DNA of 19,293 nt from Pseudomonadota bacterium (GTDB taxonomy: Bacteria > Desulfobacterota > Desulfovibrionia > Desulfovibrionales > Desulfovibrionaceae). The translations under genes were made by a program, and so were the position numbers. The notes under the pieces were generated by a model. The model had not been told where the DNA came from. It made no database searches and saw only the letters and a list, made by a program, of their open reading frames with translations. This document shows positions 1 through 6,122 of the stretch, piece after piece; position 1 is the first letter of the stretch, and every line of letters begins with the position of its first letter. The stretch is taken from NCBI GenBank assembly GCA_023390395.1, contig JAEWCY010000209.1, positions 1 to 19,293 on the forward strand, written 5' to 3'.

Positions 1-27
1 CCCCCCCGCCGGAGGCATCTTCCTTCC
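1..27 (-). repeat. Truncated copy of a G/C-tract intergenic repeat
   Basis: Read on the minus strand, positions 18-6 give ATGCCTCCGGCGG followed by a G-run, preceded by GGGAAGGAAG. The same 13 bases occur on the plus strand at 18975-18987, just after livG. Both copies follow the 3' end of a gene, which suggests a gene-end (terminator-associated) repeat. Here the copy is cut by the window edge and the regulator reading frame runs into it. Confidence 0.55.
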
Positions 28-727
28 CTCCCCCTCCCCTTCCCCCGCCCCCGTCCCCGCCGACGCCGGCGTAGGCTTCGAGGCGGCCGGCATCGAGGAT
101 TTCCAGGGTGTTGCCGGAGAGGATGATGAGTCCTTCGTCGCTGAAGCGGCGCAGCACGCGGGAGAGGGTTTCGGGGATGGTGCCGAGGTAGGCGGCGAGT
201 TGCCCCTTGGGCAGGTCGAGGGCGAGGCGGCGTTTCTTGCTTTGGGCCTGGAGCAGCAGCAGGTGGGCGGCGAGGCGGGCCGGCACTTCGCGAAGGCTCA
301 GGTCTTCGAGCTTCTTGACCAGTTGGCGCAGGCGGATGGAGAGCAGTCCGAGCATGTTCATGGCCAGGTCGGGCTCGTCTTTAAGGAGGCGGCGGAAGCG
401 TTCGCGCGGAAAGAAGAGGTATTCGCCGTCTTCGAGGACCTGGGCGTTGGCCGGGTAGACGCCGCCGGAGAAGACGGCCACTTCGGCGAAGACCTCGCCC
501 GGGCCGAACACGTGGAGGATGTGTTCCTTGCCGGCGAGCGAGGTCTGGTAGATGCGCACCTTGCCCGAGGCCACGGAGAAAAAGCCCTGGGCCGGCTCGC
601 CGGCGAAGAAGATGTCCGCGCCCCGGGCGTAGCGCCGCGTTTCGGCCACGCCGGCCAGGGCGGCGAGTTCGCGCTCGCCCAGCCCGGAGAAGAGGCCTAT
701 GGCGGCCACGGCCTGGTTCTTGTCCAT
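1..727 (-). CDS. hcpR: Crp/Fnr-family transcriptional regulator, probable HcpR (3' end beyond the window)
   Basis: Sensor-regulator of the Crp/Fnr family; 242 codons are visible and the frame is still open at the left edge. Residues ~10-125 form the cyclic-nucleotide-binding-like beta-barrel (GEPAQGFFSVASGKVRIY, then FGPGEVFAE), ~126-145 the dimer helix, and ~150-212 the winged helix-turn-helix. The recognition helix carries E186-x2-S189-R190, the same E..SR pattern that FNR uses to read TTGA half-sites. This matches the TTGAC/GTCAA repeat lying 14 bases upstream of its start. There is no cysteine in the visible part, so it is not an FNR-type [4Fe-4S] sensor. HcpR proteins of sulfate reducers are Crp/Fnr members that control hcp and a ferredoxin gene. 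The name rests on that knowledge plus the identical half-sites upstream of hcp at 8431. Family members are usually about 220-235 residues. Beyond residue ~220 the protein is a Gly-rich run encoded by G-tracts, which may be readthrough into an intergenic repeat. Confidence 0.8.
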   Translation of the reverse strand, partial: MDKNQAVAAIGLFSGLGERELAALAGVAETRRYARGADIFFAGEPAQGFFSVASGKVRIYQTSLAGKEHILHVFGPGEVFAEVAVFSGGVYPANAQVLEDGEYLFFPRERFRRLLKDEPDLAMNMLGLLSIRLRQLVKKLEDLSLREVPARLAAHLLLLQAQSKKRRLALDLPKGQLAAYLGTIPETLSRVLRRFSDEGLIILSGNTLEILDAGRLEAYAGVGGDGGGGRGGGGKEDASGGG

Positions 728-740
728 GCGTCCGTCCGTT

Positions 741-756
741 TTTGACGTAAGTCAAA
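741..756. promoter_or_regulatory. Crp/Fnr-type operator, probable HcpR site
   Basis: The perfect inverted repeat TTTGAC-GTAA-GTCAAA lies between the divergent starts at 727 (regulator) and 815 (siroheme-type protein). The same TTGAC-N4-GTCAA arrangement is found at 8431-8444 upstream of hcp. From its centre to the regulator start is only ~21 bases, which fits autorepression. The ~66 bases to the other start fit activation at about -41 with a short leader. The half-site TTGA agrees with the E..SR recognition helix of the adjacent regulator. The site is seen directly; its use by this regulator is inferred. Confidence 0.7.
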
Positions 757-814
757 GCCCAATCGCGAGACCTCGGGCATGGAGGACGGGAACCCTCCGC
801 CGCAAGGAGCCTGC

Positions 815-1447
815 ATGACGTCGAGCCCGTACATACTGGAATCCTGCCGGGGCGTGAAGCCGTCCGGCTGTCCGCGCGCCCTGGCCGTTCCCGGGGAATT
901 CGCCGCCGGGATCGAGGCGCTGCTTTCCCGCGCCCCCCTGCCGTCGGCGTTTGCGACGCTCGGCCGCGCGCCGCGCCATCACGAGCGGTTCCGGCTGAGC
1001 CTTTGCGCCTGCGCCAATGGCTGCGCCCGGCCGCATGTGGCCGATCTGGGGCTGGCGGCGGCCGTGGACCCGACGGTGGACGGGGAAGCCTGCACCGGCT
1101 GCGGCGCATGCGCGGCGGCTTGTCCCGACGGGGCCATCGCCATGGAGCACGGCGTTGCCGTGGTCGATCGGGAGCGCTGCCTGGGCTGCGGCCGTTGCGT
1201 CGCCGCCTGCGGTGCCGGGGCGCTCGCGGCCGGTCCGGTGACGTTTCGCGTGCTGCTCGGCGGCCGGCTCGGGCGGCGGCCAAGGCTCGGCCTGGAGCTG
1301 CGGGAGCGCCTTGACCCGGCGAGCGCCCTGGAGCTGGCCGGGCGCTGCCTGGAGGCCTGCGCCTCGGGGCTGCGGCCGGGGCTGCGTTTCGGCGACCTCG
1401 TTTTTCCGGCCGGCCTGCCGGGACTGCCGGCCTGGGTGCGGCCATGA
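815..1447 (+). CDS. Small sulfite/nitrite-reductase-type [4Fe-4S] protein with inserted 2[4Fe-4S] ferredoxin
   Basis: A 210-residue cytoplasmic redox protein of the DsrAB-like group (COG2221 type), reduced to its C-terminal half. The order is: a first cysteine pair C11-x7-C19 (CRGVKPSGC); C66-x3-C70 in CANGCARPHVADLGL, which matches the second siroheme-[4Fe-4S] motif of sulfite reductases (CPNGCGR-like); a bacterial ferredoxin insert with C93/C96/C99/C103 and C122/C125/C128/C132; and a C-terminal GGRLGRRPRLG stretch typical of this family. The start at 815 is chosen over an in-frame ATG at 779 because AAGGAG lies at 804-809. The stop overlaps the next start (ATGA at 1444-1447), so the two are translationally coupled. 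In full sulfite reductases the first pair is C-x5-C, so the x7 spacing is unusual. Siroheme binding and substrate (sulfite, nitrite, NO or none) are not shown; it could be only an electron carrier. Confidence 0.8.
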   Translation: MTSSPYILESCRGVKPSGCPRALAVPGEFAAGIEALLSRAPLPSAFATLGRAPRHHERFRLSLCACANGCARPHVADLGLAAAVDPTVDGEACTGCGACAAACPDGAIAMEHGVAVVDRERCLGCGRCVAACGAGALAAGPVTFRVLLGGRLGRRPRLGLELRERLDPASALELAGRCLEACASGLRPGLRFGDLVFPAGLPGLPAWVRP

Positions 1448-2754
1448 CCGCAGCCGGACTGACCGCCCTGGTGCTGGGGCTTTTGCTCTACGCCGCCCAT
1501 GCCCTGCGCCTGGGGGAGACGGGCCTTGTCGCCGCCGTGCTGGTCCTGGCGGGCCTCGCGGCCGCCCGGCGGCGGTTCGCGCCCTACGTGCTCGGCCCGG
1601 CCGCGCTGCTGGCCGGACTGGCCTTGGCGACGGCCGCGCGGGACATGCTGGCCTTCCGCCTGGCGGCCGGGCTGCCGTATCTGCGCCTGGGGGCCATCAT
1701 GGCCGCCGTGGTCGGGATCTGCCTGGCCGGGGGGATGTTCTGCTGCTCCCGCCGGGCAAAGGCGTTTTTCGACCGGGGGCCGCAAACGCCCGTGGCCCAG
1801 GCCGCGGCTTTCTGGCTGACGACGGGGCTTCTGGCCCTGGCCCGGGCGAAGGTTTCTTTTCCGGTGCTCCTGGCCGACCGGTTCCTGCCGGGCTGGGGAG
1901 CGCTCGAAATCGCGCTGCTCGGGCTTTACGCCGCCTGGCTTTCGGGGCGCATGCTGGCCGCGCCGCGCACCGGCCCGATCCGCTCCCGCTACTGGGCGCT
2001 TTTTTCCCTGGTCTTTTTCGCCCAGCTTCTCCTGGGGCTGGCCGGGGCCACGACGTTTCTCATGACCGGGGCGCTGCACCTGCCCGTGCCGGCGCTCATC
2101 GCGGCCGGCCCCATCTACCGGGGCGGCGGCTATTTCATGCCCATCCTCTACCTGTCCACGCTGCTGCTCGTCGGGCCGGGCTGGTGTTCGCACCTGTGCT
2201 ACATCGGCGCGGCCGACGACGCCTGCGCCAGGCTCGGCCGCAGGACGCCCAGGCGCTTGTCGCCCCGGCTGCCGCTCTGGCGCGCCGCCACGCTCGGGCT
2301 AGCCGTGGCCGGGGCGGCGGGGCTGCGGCTGGCGGGCGCGGACACGCAAACGGCGGCGCTGGCCGCCGGCGCGTTCGGCCTCGTGGGACTCGGCGTCATG
2401 GCCACGTTTTCCCGGCGCAGCGGCGTCATGGTCCACTGCACGGCCTGGTGTCCCATAGGGCTTGCGGGCAACGTCCTGGGCAAGGTTTCGCCCTGGCGGA
2501 TTCGCGTGGGGGAAGGCTGCGACGGCTGCGGCCGCTGCTTTCGCGCCTGCCGCTACCTGGCGCTTACGCCCGGGGACCTGGCCAGGGGGCGGCCGGGGCT
2601 TTCCTGCACGCTGTGCGGCGACTGCCTGGGAGCCTGTCCGTCGGACCGCCTGGGCTACCGATTCCCGGGACTTTCGCCCCGGGCGGCGCGCGCGGCCTAC
2701 TTCACGCTGGTGACGGCGCTGCACGCCGTGTTCCTCGGCGTGGCGCGCATCTAG
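1444..2754 (+). CDS. NapH/NosR/CcoG-like membrane polyferredoxin
   Basis: A 436-residue integral membrane iron-sulfur protein with roughly ten hydrophobic segments and a cytoplasmic-type ferredoxin domain near the C-terminus. NosR/NapH-type cysteine pairs are seen at C248-x3-C252 (GWCSHLC) and C332-x3-C336 (HCTAWCPIG). Two [4Fe-4S] motifs follow at C359/C362/C365/C369 and C388/C391/C394/C398, and a last membrane helix ends the protein (~415-433). Proteins of this class pass electrons between the quinone pool or periplasmic partners and cytoplasmic iron-sulfur proteins. The ATGA overlap with the siroheme-type protein suggests that protein is its redox partner. The N-terminal ~220 residues form an additional membrane block before the NapH-like core. 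Expression probably depends on the operator at 741-756. The exact donor and acceptor cannot be read from the sequence. Confidence 0.8.
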   Translation: MTAAGLTALVLGLLLYAAHALRLGETGLVAAVLVLAGLAAARRRFAPYVLGPAALLAGLALATAARDMLAFRLAAGLPYLRLGAIMAAVVGICLAGGMFCCSRRAKAFFDRGPQTPVAQAAAFWLTTGLLALARAKVSFPVLLADRFLPGWGALEIALLGLYAAWLSGRMLAAPRTGPIRSRYWALFSLVFFAQLLLGLAGATTFLMTGALHLPVPALIAAGPIYRGGGYFMPILYLSTLLLVGPGWCSHLCYIGAADDACARLGRRTPRRLSPRLPLWRAATLGLAVAGAAGLRLAGADTQTAALAAGAFGLVGLGVMATFSRRSGVMVHCTAWCPIGLAGNVLGKVSPWRIRVGEGCDGCGRCFRACRYLALTPGDLARGRPGLSCTLCGDCLGACPSDRLGYRFPGLSPRAARAAYFTLVTALHAVFLGVARI

Positions 2755-2757
2755 CGG

Positions 2758-2907
2758 CTAGCTCTTCCCGGCCTCGCGCGAAAGCGCCTTCTGGTAGCGC
2801 TTCCAGCCCGGGCACCAGCCCGTGTGCCAGCGCCACAGCCTGGCCAAAAGCGATCGCGGCCTTTTCTCGGCCAGACGGCGCAACGGGCATTTGTCGCAAA
2901 GGTGCAT
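2758..2907 (-). CDS. Small Cys/Trp-rich protein (49 aa), function unknown
   Basis: A 49-residue basic protein beginning MHLCDKCPLRRLAEKRP and containing WRWHTGWCPGWKRY. It has a C4-x2-C7 pair plus a third cysteine in a Trp-rich motif. It starts seven bases after the TAG stop of the radical SAM fusion gene, and its ribosome binding site (GGGAGGTAGGA) overlaps that stop, so the two are co-transcribed and probably coupled. It ends three bases from the stop of the convergent membrane polyferredoxin gene. The C-x2-C and WCPGWK elements suggest a small metal-binding or cluster-binding protein. I recall similar short CxxCP...WHxxWCPGWK proteins in other anaerobes, but cannot verify that here. A peptide substrate of the upstream radical SAM enzyme is an alternative. 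Confidence 0.7.
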   Translation of the reverse strand: MHLCDKCPLRRLAEKRPRSLLARLWRWHTGWCPGWKRYQKALSREAGKS

Positions 2908-2914
2908 GGCGTTC

Positions 2915-5900
2915 CTACCTCCCTTCCCCTTCCCGGCGCGGCGTCTCGGGCACGGGCACGCCGCAGGATTCGAGCAGCAGGTCGATGAGGGTCTTGCCGC
3001 TGTGGAAGGCGGCGCAACGCGGCGCGGCCTCGGCCGACTTGCGGGTCAGGGCGTCGTGGTTGTCGATGAAGCGCGACACGGCCTCGATGACCGACAGCCC
3101 GTCGTAGCCCCGGATGAGCGAATAGCCGCAGTCGAAACGCTTGACCTCGAGCGCCAGCGAGGTGCCGACCGGCACGATGAGCGGCACGCCGAGCGCGATG
3201 GCCTCGATGACGATCTGGGAGGAGCGCTCGACGTAGCTCGTGGGCTGGTACGGCAAGAGCAGCGCGTCGAAGGAGGCGATGAGCCGGTGGAAGTCCTCGC
3301 CCACGAAGCAGCTCTCGTGCACGACCACCCGGTCGCCGAAGGAGCGCAGCCGCTCCAGGGTGTCGTCGTCCACGAAGCGGCAGGCGAACTGCACCTCGAA
3401 CGTCACGTCCGGATAGGCCGGCAGGATGGCCTCGACGATCTCCGGCAAAAAAGCCACCCCCTGCTCCAGGCGGCCCTCGCCGGCGTAGCCGATGCGCAGC
3501 CGCCCCTTCTCGGCCCGGGTCCGAAACGGCCGGGCCGGCGCCTCCAGTTGCAGCGGCACCGGGAAGACCGGGCAGGGCTTTTCCGCCATCTGCTTGATCT
3601 GGGAGCCGATGAGGCTGTTGCTGGCGGCGAAGCAGACCTTGGGCTCGTTGACGAAGGGCTTGAGCGCCAGCCGGAAGATGGATTTGGCCAAAGCGAGCTG
3701 GTCCTTGGCCACGAACCGGAAGCAGTGGTTCTGGAACTTGAGGCACAGATGGGGCCGTTTGGCCTTGTCCATGGCCAGGTACCAGGCGGCGATGCCGCGC
3801 ACGATCTTGGGGTCGGCCGTGTGGCAGAAGACGATGTCGGACGGGTCGAGGTCGGCGCGCAGGTTCTTGAACAGGTTGAATTCGGTGATGCCGCCGGCGA
3901 TGAGGAAGTCCTCGAGCCAGGAGCAGTACTTGTCCGAGGAGTGGCTGGCGTAGCGCGAGGGCTGGAGCACGGCCCGGGCCCGCAGCACCTTGACCGCCTC
4001 GGGCTGGCAGTCGGCGTAGACGTAGAATTCCACGGGCATCTCGCGCTTCATGCATTCCACGAGCACGCCCAGGTCGTAGGCGAAATGGTGACCGGCCAGG
4101 AAGCGCAGGCCGTGGTCCAGGACGATGAGCCGGGGGTAGCCGCCGGCGGCGGCCCGGGCCGCCGCCTCGGGGTCCGCCGGCCGTGGCGGGGCGTCGGCCG
4201 CGTCCATGGCCCGGCGCAGGGTCCGGCCCCAGGACGTGACCGGCACGGCGGCCAGGGACTTGGCCAGGGAGACCTGCGCCTTGGCGTCCGGGATCTCGCC
4301 GTCTTCCGGGTCGGCCCCCAGAGCCAGCAAGGCCTGCCGGGCCTCCAGGCAGTCCGGGTCCAGGGAAAGGGTCCGGCGCAGGCAGGCGGCCGCCTCCTCG
4401 GCCAGGCCCTGGTCGCGCAGCAGAAAGCCCAGGTGCAGGCAGGGGGCGGCCAAGCTCGCGTCGGCGGCGACGGCCCGGGAGAAAAACCGCACGGCCAGGT
4501 CGAACTTGCGCGCCCGCACGGCGATGGTCCCGAGCATGTCGAGAACCGACGCGTCCTCGCCGCCGGATTCCAGCAGGTTGCGGCAGATGGACTCGGCCAC
4601 GGCCGGCCGGCCGTGGCGCAGGCACAGGGCCGCCTCGTCCAGGCCGGCGTCGCGCAGGGCCACCAGGCGCATCTTGCGCGTGCCGTCGCGCTCGGCCACG
4701 TAGCCCTCGAGGCTCGCCCCGGCGTAGTGCTCGAGGCTGCCGGCCCGGCGCAGGGTGGACAGCGGCGAACCCTCGATCTCGGCCGTGCCCGACTCCTGGA
4801 AGCTGTCGAGCGGCAGCGAGGCCCGGTAGCGCCTGGTGTCGGCCATCTGCTCGGGCGTCTCCCCGGGCAGGCCGACCGTGAAGGTGCCATGCACGGTCAT
4901 GCCCAGGGCCTTTAAGCGGTAGACCACGTCGCGCGCCTTTTCCAGGTCCAGGTTCTTGCGCACGATGTTGTCCACGACCCACTGATTGCCGCTCTCGAAG
5001 CCGATCTTCACCCCGAAGCAGCCGCTTTCGCGCATGACCCGCCAGGTGTCCCAGGACACGGTGTCCGCCCGGCACATGGCCGACCAGGGCAGGCCCAGCC
5101 GGGACATGACGCCGCAGACCTCGAGGACGTGGCGGTCGCCGAGGTTGAAGGTGTCGTCGTCGAAGTAGACGCTCTTGAAGCCGTAACGGCCGACGAGTTC
5201 GGTCAGCATGCCCTCCAGGTAGTCGCCGGAGAGCTGGCGCACCCGGCGCACGCCCGTGCCGTCGGGGTCGTTGTTGGACATGACCGACGGCCAGACGCAG
5301 AAGATGCAGCGAAACGGGCAGCCCCGGCTGGTGAGCACCTGGAGCTGGGGAAACACCTGGCCCTTGGGATTGGAATCCCAGTATTTGTTGGCATGCATGG
5401 GGTCGAAGTACGGATAGGGCGCGGCGTTGAGCTCGGCCTCGGTCAGGATGTCGTGGGGCAACAGCCCGCTTGCCCCGCCGACGACCTTGACCAGTCCCTT
5501 TTCGTATTCGCCCTGGATGACGGCGTGCAGGGGGTGCTCGGCCAGGAGCCTTTCCCCGAGGGTGGCGATGGGGCCGGCCACCACCACCCGCAGGCCGGGA
5601 AATTCCTTGACGATGTAGTCGATGAGTTCGGCGTCGTGGGACCAGCTCGGCGAGGCGGATTCGATGACGATGCAGTCGAACCGGCCCTGCTTGAGGTACT
5701 TGAAGAAGGCGTCGTAGTCCTCGCGCAGGGCGATGGAGTCGCGGAAGGCGACCGTGGCGTCGGTTTCGCGCTCCAGGTAGGCGGCGGCCGAGCCCAGGAA
5801 GAAGGGATAGGGGATGTAGTCGCCGAAGCGGTACTGGCCGGGCTTCGAGCGCACCGCCGAGGTGAACGGCCAACGCGAGCCGGCGCGCACGCCGGCCAGC

Positions 5901-5968
5901 AATCCCGAGCCGTAGATGGCGTCGGGGTCTTCGATCCACCAGGGCGGGTTCGCGCACAGGACTTTCAT
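2915..5968 (-). CDS. Cobalamin-binding-like radical SAM - TPR - glycosyltransferase fusion protein
   Basis: A 1017-residue multidomain cytoplasmic protein. Residues 1-~180 resemble the B12-binding domain of BchE-type enzymes (MKVLCANPPWW at the start, GLRVVVAGPIATLGERLL). Residues ~205-400 are a radical SAM core with C217-x3-C221-x2-C224 (RGCPFRCIFC), a GFESG segment and HGTFTVGLPGET, both typical of this class. Residues ~455-555 contain TPR-like helical repeats (LAVRFFSRAVAADASLA; EEAAACLRRTLSLDPD). Residues ~610-1005 look like a GT-B glycosyltransferase, ending with ERSSQIVIEAIALGVPLIVP, a donor-binding E-x7-E-like motif. The start is supported by GGAGGAG just before ATG 5968. Such enzymes methylate or rearrange unreactive carbons, and the fused glycosyltransferase suggests the modified product is a glycan or glycosylated compound. 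The substrate is unknown. The downstream 49-residue gene is in the same operon; a chemoreceptor gene lies 154 bases upstream. Confidence 0.82.
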   Translation of the reverse strand: MKVLCANPPWWIEDPDAIYGSGLLAGVRAGSRWPFTSAVRSKPGQYRFGDYIPYPFFLGSAAAYLERETDATVAFRDSIALREDYDAFFKYLKQGRFDCIVIESASPSWSHDAELIDYIVKEFPGLRVVVAGPIATLGERLLAEHPLHAVIQGEYEKGLVKVVGGASGLLPHDILTEAELNAAPYPYFDPMHANKYWDSNPKGQVFPQLQVLTSRGCPFRCIFCVWPSVMSNNDPDGTGVRRVRQLSGDYLEGMLTELVGRYGFKSVYFDDDTFNLGDRHVLEVCGVMSRLGLPWSAMCRADTVSWDTWRVMRESGCFGVKIGFESGNQWVVDNIVRKNLDLEKARDVVYRLKALGMTVHGTFTVGLPGETPEQMADTRRYRASLPLDSFQESGTAEIEGSPLSTLRRAGSLEHYAGASLEGYVAERDGTRKMRLVALRDAGLDEAALCLRHGRPAVAESICRNLLESGGEDASVLDMLGTIAVRARKFDLAVRFFSRAVAADASLAAPCLHLGFLLRDQGLAEEAAACLRRTLSLDPDCLEARQALLALGADPEDGEIPDAKAQVSLAKSLAAVPVTSWGRTLRRAMDAADAPPRPADPEAAARAAAGGYPRLIVLDHGLRFLAGHHFAYDLGVLVECMKREMPVEFYVYADCQPEAVKVLRARAVLQPSRYASHSSDKYCSWLEDFLIAGGITEFNLFKNLRADLDPSDIVFCHTADPKIVRGIAAWYLAMDKAKRPHLCLKFQNHCFRFVAKDQLALAKSIFRLALKPFVNEPKVCFAASNSLIGSQIKQMAEKPCPVFPVPLQLEAPARPFRTRAEKGRLRIGYAGEGRLEQGVAFLPEIVEAILPAYPDVTFEVQFACRFVDDDTLERLRSFGDRVVVHESCFVGEDFHRLIASFDALLLPYQPTSYVERSSQIVIEAIALGVPLIVPVGTSLALEVKRFDCGYSLIRGYDGLSVIEAVSRFIDNHDALTRKSAEAAPRCAAFHSGKTLIDLLLESCGVPVPETPRREGEGR

Positions 5969-6035
5969 CGGGGCTCCTCCCGGGGCGCATCCTGCGCGAT
6001 TTTCCCGTCGCCGTCACCTGGGGCCGGAAACGGAC

Positions 6036-6067
6036 GGGCGACGCGCCGCTTTCGTGGCGCGCCGCCC
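6036..6067 (-). terminator. GC-rich stem-loop between the chemoreceptor and radical SAM genes
   Basis: Arms GGGCGACGCGCC (6036-6047) and GGCGCGCCGCCC (6056-6067) pair over 12 positions with one mismatch around an 8-base loop. It lies 55 bases after the chemoreceptor stop on the minus strand. No T-tract follows, so it may be only a weak or factor-assisted terminator, or an mRNA processing site. Confidence 0.35.
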
Positions 6068-6122
6068 CAATGCGTCGGCGTCCGGCCTTGCGCCGGAGAA
6101 GGAAGCCTCTGCGGGTATGGCC

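Noticed and set aside
779..814. Earlier ATG for the siroheme-type protein
   Set aside because: No ribosome site before 779, whereas AAGGAG stands correctly placed before 815.
2822..4915. A 697-codon plus-strand frame opposite the radical SAM fusion
   Set aside because: Shadow of the real gene, biased Gln/Gly/His-rich composition, no start signal.
2751..6017. A 1088-codon open frame on the same strand as the radical SAM fusion, in another phase
   Set aside because: Composition is Arg/Pro/Gly-rich without any domain; the 2915-5968 frame has all motifs and a ribosome site.
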